Assembly: GCF_008124765.1 (NCBI RefSeq)
Contig: NZ_VNHS01000015.1
Coordinates: forward strand, 1-64,000
Reading direction: 5' to 3'
DNA: 64,000 nucleotides
Source: Paenibacillus methanolicus
Lineage (GTDB): Bacteria > Bacillota > Bacilli > Paenibacillales > Paenibacillaceae
In this document: positions 28,647 to 36,828 of the stretch, piece after piece
How the letters are laid out: the number at the start of each line of letters is the position of its first letter
Position numbering within the stretch: position 1 is the first letter of the stretch
Program-made: the position numbers and the translations under genes
The notes under the pieces: generated by a model
The model's input: the letters and a program-made list of their open reading frames with translations, nothing else
What the model was told of the DNA's origin: nothing
Databases searched by the model: none

Positions 28647-29015
28647 ATGATCATGGCACTTCCGTTTATCGTGGTGGATAACTGCAAAGATGAAATCGAG
28701 TATTACCAGCGCATTCTGGGCGGCGACATCTCCATTCTGCGCCAACAAGGCGAAGCGGTGCTGAACGCGGACCTTCATCTGGAAGACGCCACATTGAAGT
28801 TCGCCGATTCGCAAGCGGCGAAGCCGGCCGGCAAGGGCGACTACGTGCGCGTATTCCTGAAGCTTGACGAGGAAGCGGCGTTCCGGCATGTCTACGCGCA
28901 ATTCGCGGAAGGCGGGATGATTAACACGGAAGCCTACGAAGCGCCATTCAACGGCTTGCTGGCCATCGTTACCGACCGGAACGGCGTGTGCTGGGTGCTC
29001 TCGTATTACCGTTAA
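28647..29015 (+). CDS. VOC family protein, PhnB-like
   Basis: 122 residues with the DUF1338/PhnB-type glyoxalase fold: ALPFIVVDNCKDEIEYYQRILGGDI, LHLEDATLKFADSQ, and the end TDRNGVCWVLSYYR, typical of 3-demethylubiquinone-9 methyltransferase-like VOC proteins. The function of this branch is not known. ATG at 28647 is used because GGAGGA lies 6 bases before it. It lies 29 bases after marR and is probably in the same operon. Confidence 0.75.
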   Translation: MIMALPFIVVDNCKDEIEYYQRILGGDISILRQQGEAVLNADLHLEDATLKFADSQAAKPAGKGDYVRVFLKLDEEAAFRHVYAQFAEGGMINTEAYEAPFNGLLAIVTDRNGVCWVLSYYR

Positions 29016-29026
29016 AAGCCCACGCG

Positions 29027-29075
29027 CGAACAAAAACAAGACCGTACGCATCCCGTACGGTCTTGTTTTTGTTCG
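29027..29075. terminator. Bidirectional 22-bp terminator hairpin
   Basis: Perfect 22-bp inverted repeat (29027-29048 and 29054-29075) with T-rich arms (CTTGTTTTTGTTCG). It serves both the VOC gene and the convergent lipoprotein locus. Confidence 0.85.
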
Positions 29076-29265
29076 TTCGCCTGAACGTTAAGGTGTATAA
29101 ATGCTCGGCTGCGCCCGCATGCAGCGCGTCGTCGTGCCCGAGCTTCGTATCCGTCTTCTGCGCGCCGTCCAAGTATATCCAGAGCGCGGATACGAAATAA
29201 TTGCGATCGCCACGCTAACCGAGAAGGAAAGGGTGGCGATTCGTATTCGTTATCGGCACTCTTTG

Positions 29266-29684
29266 TTACTGGAACAGCGTATAAATGAGAATTTCGCCGT
29301 CGCCGGGCCCCTCCATGCCAATCACGCTCTTGCAGGACGTCAGGATGTACTGGCGCTTCATGCTGGTAGAGGATTGTTCCTCCGTGCGCCCCCCTTACAG
29401 AGTGTTTCCGACTTGCGGCCGTCATGCGGATCATATTGATAGCGGATTCCTTCATCCCCCGAGCTCAGGTCGGCAATATCCGGTCTCCCTTCGTCATCGA
29501 ATCGAATGATGCGTAGATTGCCGGCAAGCTTCCCTTTCTGCGCGAACTCATCAAGCTGCTCTACGTTTAACGGACCGCCGGGACCTTCCACCACATCTCC
29601 CCGTTCTTTCGCTTTCTCAAGCGTATAATTCGAGCAAGCCGAGAGGACGATGCCGGCCAACAGAACAAAAGCGAGTCTTTTCAC
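29266..29684 (-). pseudogene. DUF4362 lipoprotein gene, frameshifted
   Basis: The minus-strand gene starts with GTG at 29684 after GAGGAGGGA and encodes a lipoprotein signal (LLAGIVLSACSN) and the DUF4362 domain (ERGDVVEGPGGPLNVEQLDEF, DEGIRYQYDP, ETLCKG). It then runs out of frame at 29358. In the -1 frame the expected domain end continues: TEEQSSTSMKRQYILTSCKS and a stop at 29266. The break lies at a run of six G (GGGGGGC) near 29389. One missing G explains it. The run would also fit a slippery sequence, but a frameshift mutation or sequencing error is simpler. Confidence 0.75.
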
Positions 29685-29762
29685 AAATTCCCTCCTCGAC
29701 ACTAAGGATGGGCGGACAAACCGATCAGACCGCGAGCGTTCACCGCAGTCTACTGTACGAGA

Positions 29763-30068
29763 TCACCGGGTATTGGCATGCGCCTCGTCTCCATCGAACG
29801 TAAACGAGCGGACGGCATACGTCTTGGCCGTCTTGGTCACGTGGTTGAAGAACAACAGCTCGCGCTCCTCATGGCCGTCGAACAGCTCATAAGCAACCCA
29901 GCTTCCTCGTCCCGGCGGCACATACGTTGCGAGAACGCGCTTCCCTGGCTCCAACTGAAGCGCGAATCCGTTCGGCGACGGCGCAAGCCGATAGGAAGCG
30001 GCTGTTCCCGCAGCGGTTAATAACGTGCTTGCCAACAGCACAAGCATGCAAGACAAGATTCTTTTCAC
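29763..30068 (-). CDS. Secreted hypothetical protein, 101 residues
   Basis: A signal peptide (MKRILSCMLVLLASTLLTAAGTAA) is followed by about 75 residues of strand-rich sequence (FALQLEPGKRVLATYVPPG, SWVAYELFDGHEERELLFFNHVTKTAKTYAVRSF). GTG at 30068 has GGAGGGTG in front. No family recognised. It lies just upstream of the broken DUF4362 lipoprotein gene on the same strand. Confidence 0.65.
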   Translation of the reverse strand: MKRILSCMLVLLASTLLTAAGTAASYRLAPSPNGFALQLEPGKRVLATYVPPGRGSWVAYELFDGHEERELLFFNHVTKTAKTYAVRSFTFDGDEAHANTR

Positions 30069-30211
30069 GACACCCTCCGACTGGTAAAACCCACCTGTTT
30101 TTCTGAAGCTATACATTCGAGTTTCCACCACAAAATCCTTCTGGAGAATCCGCTGCAAAGTAGGATAAACTGGACAGTATAGGAAGATACATGAAGGAAA
30201 GGAAGAAGCCT

Positions 30212-30496
30212 ATGTGCCGGAATATTAAAACGTTGTTCAACTTCGAGCCGGCGGCGAGCGATTACGAAGTGAGGGCGGCGGCCGTCCAATTCGTGCGCAA
30301 ACTGTCCGGCTTCAACAAGCCGTCGAAGGCGAACGAGGAGGCTTTCCAGCTGGCGGTCGAAGAGGTTACCGCGGCGGCGCAGAAGCTGCTCGGTTCGCTC
30401 GTGACCAACGCCGAGCCGCGGAACCGGGAGGTCGAAGCCGAGCGGGCCAAGATTCGTTCGGTCAAGCGGTTCGGCACGGCGAGAGAAGGGCAATAG
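30212..30496 (+). CDS. DUF2277 family protein
   Basis: A 94-residue protein that matches DUF2277 nearly end to end: MCRNIKTLFNFEP, RAAAVQFVRKLSGFNKPSKANEEAFQLAVEEVT, and the end RAKIRSVKRFG. The family is widely spread and its function is unknown. ATG at 30212 is chosen over an in-frame ATG 21 bases upstream because it begins the family's MCRNIK motif and has a GGAAGG site before it. Confidence 0.9.
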   Translation: MCRNIKTLFNFEPAASDYEVRAAAVQFVRKLSGFNKPSKANEEAFQLAVEEVTAAAQKLLGSLVTNAEPRNREVEAERAKIRSVKRFGTAREGQ

Positions 30497-30569
30497 GGCA
30501 GATTCGGGTGTAACGACGGCCGAATGCGCAAGGCGGCTGGCGATTTCGAGAAAGGGGTGACGCGCGGTC

Positions 30570-32570
30570 ATGCCCGACTGGTCCTATCAAACCCTATTCC
30601 GCCCGCTCTTGTTCCGTCTGCCCGCAAGGGTTGCCCGCGGACTTACCCTTCGCGCGATGGGAACCGTAAGCCGGATGCCGGGCGGTACGCTGCTGATCAA
30701 GGCGCTCGGCCATATGGAGCCCGCCCCGCTGCTGGCGACGACGTTCGCCGGCATCCGGCTGGCGACGCCGGTCGGCTTGTCCGGCGCGGTCGATCCCGAG
30801 CACTTGGCGACGCGCGCCTTAGCCCAATTAGGATTCGGTTTCGTGGAAGCGGGACCGATCACGCCGCGTCCGATTCGGCATGCGGCGCCGATTCGACTGG
30901 ACGTGGAAGAAGAAGCGATCGTGTACCCGAGCGCGTACGAGAATGAGGGAGCAGAAGCGGCGCTCCGGCGTATGCGGGCACCAGATCATGCGCTGCCCCA
31001 GTTTGCGCGTCTAGCCCCTTCTCCGGATGCGGACCGAGTACAAGCGATTGAGGAGCTGGGAGCGCTGCTCGACATGTTCGGGGGCGAGCACAGCGTCGCC
31101 GCGCTCGTGATCGAAGGGGTATCGGCAGCAAGAAGCAGGGATGACAACGTTCATATGGCGAGCCGGCTGACGGCGTATCTAACCGGGCCAAATCGATCCA
31201 AGCCCTGCTTGCTTTACGTGCCGCTTGATTTCCCGGATGAGTGGTTAACAGAGCTTCTGCAAACCGCTGACTCGTCGGTCTGGAGCGGGTTTGTCATTGG
31301 AGACGCCATTGGCGGCAAGGAAGGCGCGACGGTCGGCCGGGACGGCAAATCCGCCTGTCTGGCCAAAGTGGCGCTCGTCCGGTCGCAAGCGGCGGGATCG
31401 CCCGCGCTGCTGGCTTCGGCGGGCGTGCACGCGCCCGTGGATGCGCTGGAGTTGATGGACGCGGGCGCCGATTACGTGCTGCTTCACGGCGGCTTCGTCT
31501 TCGCGGGCCCGGGGCTGCCGAAGCGGGTTAACGAAGTCGTCCAGCACCGCAAACTCGCGGAGCTGCCCGGTGGCGAGGCCGATCCGCCGTTCTGGCGCAA
31601 CTGGGGCTGGATGTGCCTGCTCGGCATCGGCATGATCATTGGCGGCCTTATCGCATGGCATATCGCGACGAGCACCGTGCTGCTTTCGTACGACGAGGAT
31701 TTTCTCGGCATGACGGGCAGCGAAGTGAGCGCGATTGCGCCGCATCTGCTTCATTTCATGTCGCATGACCGCATTACGCTTGCCGGGACGATGATCTCCA
31801 TCGGCATTCTGTATTATCGGCTGGCGAAGCATGGTCTTCGGCACGGCTTGCATTGGGCGAAGACGGCGGTGTTGGTGTCCGGAGCCGTCGGGTTTCCGAG
31901 CTTTTTTCTCTACCTGGGGTATGGTTTCTTCGATCCGCTGCACGCGGCAGCGGCGGCTATACTATTACCGATGTTCCTGCTGTCCATGCGCCGCAACCCC
32001 GACCGCCCTTATCGGGACCCGGTCAATCTGCGCAACGATAAGACGTGGAAGCGGTCCCTCTGGGGGCAGCTATGTTTCATCGTAGTCGGCATTTCGTTGT
32101 GCGTAGGCGGGATCGTCATTGCGACCGTCGGCGTCACGAACGTCTTCGTGCCGCAGGATCTCCGTTATCTGGGACTGACGCGCGAAACGCTCGATCTCGC
32201 CAATCCCCGCCTCGTTCCGCTGATAGCCCACGATCGGGCAGGCTTCGGAGGCGCTTTGCTGGCGGATGCCGTCATGATCCTCATTCTCGCGCTCTGGGGT
32301 TTGCAGCAGGGGGCAAGGTGGTTGTGGTGGACGTTGCTTGCGGGAGGAGCACCCGGTTTCCTCGCGGGTTTGGGGATTCACCTGAGCATCGGCTATACCG
32401 ACTTCGTTCATCTGCTGCCGGCGTATTTCGTCTTCGCGCTGTATGTGGCGGGCCTTATTTTACTTTATCCGTATTTGATGAAGAGCGAAGACGCCGCCGT
32501 GCCTTTAGCCGATGAAGGGGAGATGCCGGTTCAACGGGGAGAAGTCCCTGTTGGCCGTAAGTTGGACTGA
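30570..32570 (+). CDS. Dihydroorotate-dehydrogenase-like domain fused to duplicated membrane domain
   Basis: A 666-residue fusion. Residues ~1-340 follow the class 2 dihydroorotate dehydrogenase barrel: LFRLPARVARG, LATPVGLSGAVDPEH, LGFGFVEAGPITPRPI and the phosphate-site end DAGADYVLLHGGFVFAGPGLPKRV. The catalytic serine loop (NVSSPNT in true enzymes) is replaced by IEGVSAARSRDDN, and the FMN-binding Lys strand reads LLYVPLDF. So activity is doubtful. Residues ~345-650 have seven to eight membrane helices in two related halves, each with H-D-R (MSHDR; IAHDR), then a helix, W, and a GF...LG.G..D..H motif. The 3' end overlaps the convergent YhhN-like gene by 40 bases. The fusion's role is unknown. 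Confidence 0.75.
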   Translation: MPDWSYQTLFRPLLFRLPARVARGLTLRAMGTVSRMPGGTLLIKALGHMEPAPLLATTFAGIRLATPVGLSGAVDPEHLATRALAQLGFGFVEAGPITPRPIRHAAPIRLDVEEEAIVYPSAYENEGAEAALRRMRAPDHALPQFARLAPSPDADRVQAIEELGALLDMFGGEHSVAALVIEGVSAARSRDDNVHMASRLTAYLTGPNRSKPCLLYVPLDFPDEWLTELLQTADSSVWSGFVIGDAIGGKEGATVGRDGKSACLAKVALVRSQAAGSPALLASAGVHAPVDALELMDAGADYVLLHGGFVFAGPGLPKRVNEVVQHRKLAELPGGEADPPFWRNWGWMCLLGIGMIIGGLIAWHIATSTVLLSYDEDFLGMTGSEVSAIAPHLLHFMSHDRITLAGTMISIGILYYRLAKHGLRHGLHWAKTAVLVSGAVGFPSFFLYLGYGFFDPLHAAAAAILLPMFLLSMRRNPDRPYRDPVNLRNDKTWKRSLWGQLCFIVVGISLCVGGIVIATVGVTNVFVPQDLRYLGLTRETLDLANPRLVPLIAHDRAGFGGALLADAVMILILALWGLQQGARWLWWTLLAGGAPGFLAGLGIHLSIGYTDFVHLLPAYFVFALYVAGLILLYPYLMKSEDAAVPLADEGEMPVQRGEVPVGRKLD

Positions 32571-33193
32571 CCGCCGCGCAAGCTGCCGGCAAGCAGGAAC
32601 TGAGCGGCATAATACGTAATCATAATGAGCGGCCCGGCGTAAGCGATATCCGACACGAACATGTTCCAAGATAAAATCGAATCCGACGCCAGGAACAGGA
32701 GGCTGCCGAAGATCGCCTTCCGCTGCCCGGTCATGACGGCGGTGAACGCCATTGCCGCAATAACCGCGATATAGAGGAGCACCGGCACGATCAACGCCTC
32801 GCGTCCGTCGCGCGACAGAGCATCGATTAGATGCGACCCGATCCAAGCGGCATACGCCGCGATCGGCGCGACCGCGGCCAGGCGGGCTGCGGAGAAGCGC
32901 CATCTGGTCAGGAAGCTGGCTGCGTAGAACAGGTGTCCGATCAGAAAAGCGGACAGCCCGACGACGAACCAATGCAGCAACCCGTCCCCGAGCATGCAGA
33001 AGAACAAGCCGATGAGCAGCAGCCATTGGTCACGGCTCGGCCGTCCGCTCGTGTGCAGGTAGCCGTAGAGCAGGATCAGCCACATCGGAATCAGCTTGAA
33101 CAGCAGCTTCACGGCCAGCGGATCGGACGGAATGAAGAAGATGTACAGCGCGCCCATCGCGAGGATGAGTAGCGGCAAACCGTATTGGCGCAA
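32531..33193 (-). CDS. YhhN family protein (lysoplasmalogenase-like)
   Basis: 220 residues with eight predicted membrane helices. The family motifs are visible: FFCMLGDGLLHWF, FLIGHLFYAASF and the C-terminal FLASDSILSWNMF with LIMITYYAAQFLL. Known members hydrolyse lysoplasmalogen or act in lipid-ether metabolism; the bacterial role is unsettled. The TTG start at 33193 has GGAGGGG before it. Its 3' end overlaps the fusion gene from the other strand. Confidence 0.85.
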   Translation of the reverse strand: MRQYGLPLLILAMGALYIFFIPSDPLAVKLLFKLIPMWLILLYGYLHTSGRPSRDQWLLLIGLFFCMLGDGLLHWFVVGLSAFLIGHLFYAASFLTRWRFSAARLAAVAPIAAYAAWIGSHLIDALSRDGREALIVPVLLYIAVIAAMAFTAVMTGQRKAIFGSLLFLASDSILSWNMFVSDIAYAGPLIMITYYAAQFLLAGSLRGGQSNLRPTGTSPR

Positions 33194-33318
33194 AAGAATT
33201 CCCCTCCATCGACCGTGTTGAAAGACGTATTCGGCAAGATCGGCGCGAATCCTGTGGACCTTGCAAACGAATACAAAATACCTATGCCGATCGCCGCCGC
33301 GATAGCATCATAGACGGC

Positions 33319-33357
33319 AAATAGAGCATGCCTGCAATCTGCAAGCATGCTCTATTT
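33319..33357. terminator. Bidirectional hairpin after the Fur-regulated gene
   Basis: Perfect 13-bp arms AAATAGAGCATGC / GCATGCTCTATTT with a 13-base loop. T-runs are short (ATTT), so the call is moderate. Confidence 0.55.
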
Positions 33358-33401
33358 GTGTTAGGGTGCGTGATCAATGTGGCTCGCTCGCGCGATGCCG
33401 C

Positions 33402-34355
33402 TTAATTACCCGTATACAGCTTCGTTTTGGTCAAGGCTTCGACGAACGCGATTTTGCTGTAAGCCGTACCGCCTTGCGCCAGCGGATCGACGAGATTGAC
33501 GAAGACGTTGCCGTTCTTCGCGGCTTTGAGGTTTTTCCAGATCGGATTCTTCTGCAGGTCCTGCAGCGCCTTCTCTTTATCCTTGTTCTCTTCGGCCGCG
33601 AATTGGACGAACAGATAGTCCGGATTAATCGACGCCAGGCCTTCCAGCGAGAGGTTCTGCTGCGACTTCGCTTGGCCGACTTCCTTCGGCACGGCTGCGC
33701 CGAGGTTCGCGTACAGCGAAGGGTTGAAGAAGACGTCCTTCGGATAGATGAACAGGTTGCCGGAACGAATTCGCACGGCGACGACGGTTTTGCCATTAAA
33801 TTTCGGCGCGACCTTCGCTTTAACGAGCGCAAGTTGCCTCTGATATTCCATGATCGCTTGCGTCGCTTCCGCCTTTTTGCCTGTCAGCGCGGCCAACAGC
33901 TTGAGGTTGTGGATCCAATCCGTCGAGATGTGGGAGACCGGAATGACCGTCGCGATTTTCGCCAGCTTCTTGTTCGTCTCTTCCGGGAACTTCGTGCTGC
34001 TGAGGATGACGTCCGGCTTCAGCTTCAGAATCGCTTCCAGATCCGGTTCCGTTTTCTCGCCGATCGCCGTTACGCCGGCCGTGATTTTCGAGAACAGTTT
34101 CGGGAATTCGCCGCCTACCGTCAGGGCGCCTTTCGGCTTGAAGTTCAGCACGAGCGCGTCTTCCAGCGATTCGACCGAACCGGTAATGACGATATTGTTC
34201 GTTTTCGCCGGAACCGTGTACGTCTGTCCTTTATAAGTGATTTTCTGCGTGGCCGCCGTGCTTACGCTCGCCGCCGTCGCAACCGCGCCTGCCGCAGACC
34301 CCACGCCCAGCGCCAGCACGCATGCCAATACGACGCTCTTCATGCTCTTTCTCAT
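33402..34355 (-). CDS. Iron-siderophore-type ABC substrate-binding protein
   Basis: A 317-residue class III periplasmic-binding protein (PF01497 type). Sequence features: the segment DLEAILKLKPDVILSSTKF, the helix-backbone region and the C-terminal NPIWKNLKAAKNGNVFVNL. It has a signal peptide but no lipobox Cys; the sequence around the cleavage site is AAGAVATAAS, so it may be secreted or held otherwise. No permease or ATPase gene is adjacent. A perfect Fur box sits just upstream. ATG at 34355 is the first start downstream of that box with a plausible ribosome site. Its ligand is likely a ferric siderophore or haem, by inference. Confidence 0.85.
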   Translation of the reverse strand: MRKSMKSVVLACVLALGVGSAAGAVATAASVSTAATQKITYKGQTYTVPAKTNNIVITGSVESLEDALVLNFKPKGALTVGGEFPKLFSKITAGVTAIGEKTEPDLEAILKLKPDVILSSTKFPEETNKKLAKIATVIPVSHISTDWIHNLKLLAALTGKKAEATQAIMEYQRQLALVKAKVAPKFNGKTVVAVRIRSGNLFIYPKDVFFNPSLYANLGAAVPKEVGQAKSQQNLSLEGLASINPDYLFVQFAAEENKDKEKALQDLQKNPIWKNLKAAKNGNVFVNLVDPLAQGGTAYSKIAFVEALTKTKLYTGN

Positions 34356-34376
34356 GACCCGTTCACTCTCCATATC

Positions 34377-34396
34377 AATAATGATAATCATTATCA
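34377..34396. promoter_or_regulatory. Fur box of the substrate-binding protein gene
   Basis: TGATAATCATTATCA at 34382-34396 is the exact 15-base Fur core; the 19-base box AATAATGATAATCATTATC at 34377-34395 has 18 of 19 consensus bases. It lies about 20-40 bases upstream of the start codon at 34355, in promoter position. Confidence 0.85.
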
Positions 34397-34584
34397 CTTA
34401 TCATAGAGAAATCCGGACATCCTGAACATGGATTTTCTCCGGAAATCGTCTGGACATTTTTCGGAAATGGGCGCAAATGGGAGGATGGCATTGCGTATGG
34501 GGGTGAATTGTACACCATAATGGGAGGAGCCGCGTTTGCGCGATGGCCGGCGAGGGTGAGAATGGGCTTGGCGAGTCAAATAAG

Positions 34585-34625
34585 AGCACCGGTCTGGAAA
34601 CGAATTCCTATCCCGGTGCTGGTGC
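34585..34625 (-). terminator. Terminator of the Fn3-like repeat gene
   Basis: Perfect 8-bp stem AGCACCGG / CCGGTGCT with a long loop, next to CTTATTTG in the minus direction. Confidence 0.55.
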
Positions 34626-34641
34626 GCATGGTAGCGCGGAG

Positions 34642-36420
34642 TTATTTGGTTTCGCTTAACGTCGTAAAGCTCAATATGTTGCTCTTCGCGCTTATTCCGT
34701 TCTCGCCGGTCGCGACAACTTGATAGTAATAGGTCGTGCCGGGTTGCAGGCCGTCCGCGTAGGCGTTATGGAAGGTGCCGCCGTCTAGGGCGGGTAGCGC
34801 CTTTTGATCCAGGTTCAGCTTGTCGGTGCCGTAATAGACGGTCGAGTTGGCGTTCAGACTGGTGATCCACTCGAACTTCGTGAACGTGGCGCTCGTCGAG
34901 TAGGCTTGCACGCCGGAGATCGTCAATACGTCGGACAAGGTCGTGAACTTGAGCACGTCGCTCTTCGCGCTATTGCCGTTCGCGTCGATGACGACGACTT
35001 GATAATAGTAGGTCGTGCCGGGCTTCAGCCCTTCGACGTAGGCATTGTGGAAAGTGCCGCCGTCTTGGGCGAGCAACGCCTTCTGGTCGAAGTTCAGCGG
35101 GTCGATGCCGAAATAGACGGTCGAGTTGGCATAATGGCTGGTCGTCCACTCGAATTTGGTGAACGTCGCGCTCGTCGAGTACGCGGTTACGCCCGAGAGC
35201 GTCAGGGCATCCGAGATCGTATAAAATTTGAGCACGTCGCTCTTCGCGCTAAATCCGCTCGCGTCGGTCACGACGACTTGATAGTAGTAGGTCGTGCTTG
35301 GCTTCAGTCCTTCCGCGTTCGCCAGATGAAGCGTGCCGCCATCTTGGACCAAGATGGCTTTCTGGTCCAACTTAGCCGGGTCCACGCCATAGTAGAGCGT
35401 CGAGGTTACGCTGCGGTTGGTCGTCCACTCGAACTTCGTGAACGTGGCGTTCGTCGAGTAGGCTTGAACGCCGGATAGAACCAGAATGTCGGACAAGGTC
35501 GCGAACTTGAGCACGTCGCTCTTCGCGCTGCTGCCGTAGCTGTCCGCGACGACGACTTGATAATAGTAGGTGGTGTTCGGCTTCAGGCCGTCCGCATATG
35601 CGTTATGATACAAGCCGTCGTCGTAGACGGTCGCCTTGCGGTCCAGGTTGAGCGGATCGATGCCGTAGTAGAGTACCGACGTCGCGCTATGATTCGTCGC
35701 TCACTGGAACTTGGTGAAAGTCGCTTCCGTGGTATAGGTCTGCACGTTCGCAACCGTCAGCAGTCCTGCGGTCGTGTTGAACTTGAGCACATCGCTCTTG
35801 ACGGTGCCGTTCGCATCGGAAGCCACGACTCGGTAATAGTACGTCGTCGCCGGCTTAAGCTGATCGGCATAGCCCAAATGCAGCGTGCCGCCGTCCTGGA
35901 CGATCTTCGCCGATTGATCCAGCTTCAGCGGATCAAGGCCGAAATATAAGGCGGAGGTCGCGTTGCCGCTTGTGGTCCACTCGAATTTGACCGAGGTCTC
36001 GTTCGCGGAGTAGAACTTCACGCCGCTGAGCGTCAGGGCATCCGGCAGCGTGGAGAAGGATTGCACGTCGCTGCTCCGGACTTTCTTGCCGGATACGGCG
36101 GCGATTTGATAGAAATAGGTCGTTTGCGGTTTCAAGCCGTCCACGCGGAACACATATTTGTTGTCGGAGCGGGAGGACGGTTCTTCAATCCGGTCTAAGA
36201 CGCTAGGCTCTTGGCCAATATAGAGTCTAGGCGTATAGCCCTTGGACGCGACGACGGAAATTTCCGCGCCGGTTGCCGTGATGGACGAAGCTTGAATTTT
36301 GCCGATAAATTGCGAGCCTTTCGATCTGTTCGGGCTTGCGGCTCCCATGGTTGCAGGAAACAATGCCGTCAGAACGAACAGAAGCGCTAAGACCGCGCCG
36401 ATCTTGCCGCGTGCGTTCAT
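34642..36420 (-). pseudogene. Secreted Fn3-like repeat protein gene with in-frame stop
   Basis: One reading frame of 593 codons with a signal peptide (MNARGKIGAVLALLFVLTALF) and about six repeats of ~95 residues. Each has the pattern FTKFEWTT, YYGIDP, GLKPxTTYYYQVVV, SAKSDVLKFTTLSD, a purple-acid-phosphatase/fibronectin-III type fold. Codon 240 is TGA (35701-35703) where the other repeats have TGG (FTKFEWTT), so the protein would stop after two and a half repeats. The frame and repeats continue intact on the other side. A G-to-A change, or a sequencing error, or read-through explain it. Confidence 0.75.
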
Positions 36421-36617
36421 TGAACATCCCCCAATAGTAGTAGTAGAGTAGTTTACTAGATTAACATCATTATAGGACGAATTTGGAAAGGGAGTTAAGA
36501 CGCGCTATTTGGTTTTTCAATAGGAATACATACCTTTATTCCGTTTTCGGAAAAGAGGGTTACAGGGGGCTCGCTTGCGTGCGACCTCGTAATGAAATGG
36601 CAGTTCGGGGAACGTCG

Positions 36618-36712
36618 GTTTAATTCCGACTAAATCGATGTGAAATATTTAAAAAATGATTGACACCCGGTTAAAATCCCCCTAGAATAAGGTCTAACTT
36701 AAGTCGGATAAA
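36618..36712. promoter_or_regulatory. Promoter region with paired TCCGACT elements
   Basis: A strong sigma-A promoter: TTGACA at 36660-36665 and TAGAAT at 36683-36688 with a 17-base spacer. Around it, TTAATTCCGACTAAAT (36618-36633) and, in reverse, ATTTATCCGACTTAAG (36697-36712) share TCCGACT(A/T)A. The pair looks like two binding sites in opposite orientation, but no regulator is known. The 408-base gap (36421-36828) also holds the terminator listed next. Confidence 0.5.
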
Positions 36713-36740
36713 TACCGGAAGAGATCGACTGGACCGCCAG

Positions 36741-36788
36741 AGATCCAACGGCATGCGCGTTTGCGCTGCCGTTGGATCTTCTTTTTTA
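36741..36788 (+). terminator. Leader terminator in front of the Ala-rich gene
   Basis: Perfect 12-bp stem AGATCCAACGGC / GCCGTTGGATCT followed by CTTTTTTAT, about 50 bases into the transcript from 36695. It would end transcription before the gene unless blocked, so it may be an attenuator. No anti-terminator or aptamer is obvious. Confidence 0.55.
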
Positions 36789-36828
36789 TCCGAACCTATT
36801 AACTCTCGGACAAAGGATGTGTACAGGC

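Noticed and set aside
29266-29684. Programmed -1 frameshift in the DUF4362 gene
   Set aside because: The G-GGG-GGC heptamer fits the pattern, but no downstream stimulating structure is evident and other genes here are also broken. A mutation or sequence error is simpler.
34642-36420. UGA read as tryptophan (recoded gene)
   Set aside because: Other genes in the window use UGA as stop (for example permease 1 at 54515 and the truncated frame at 44338), so a changed code is excluded.
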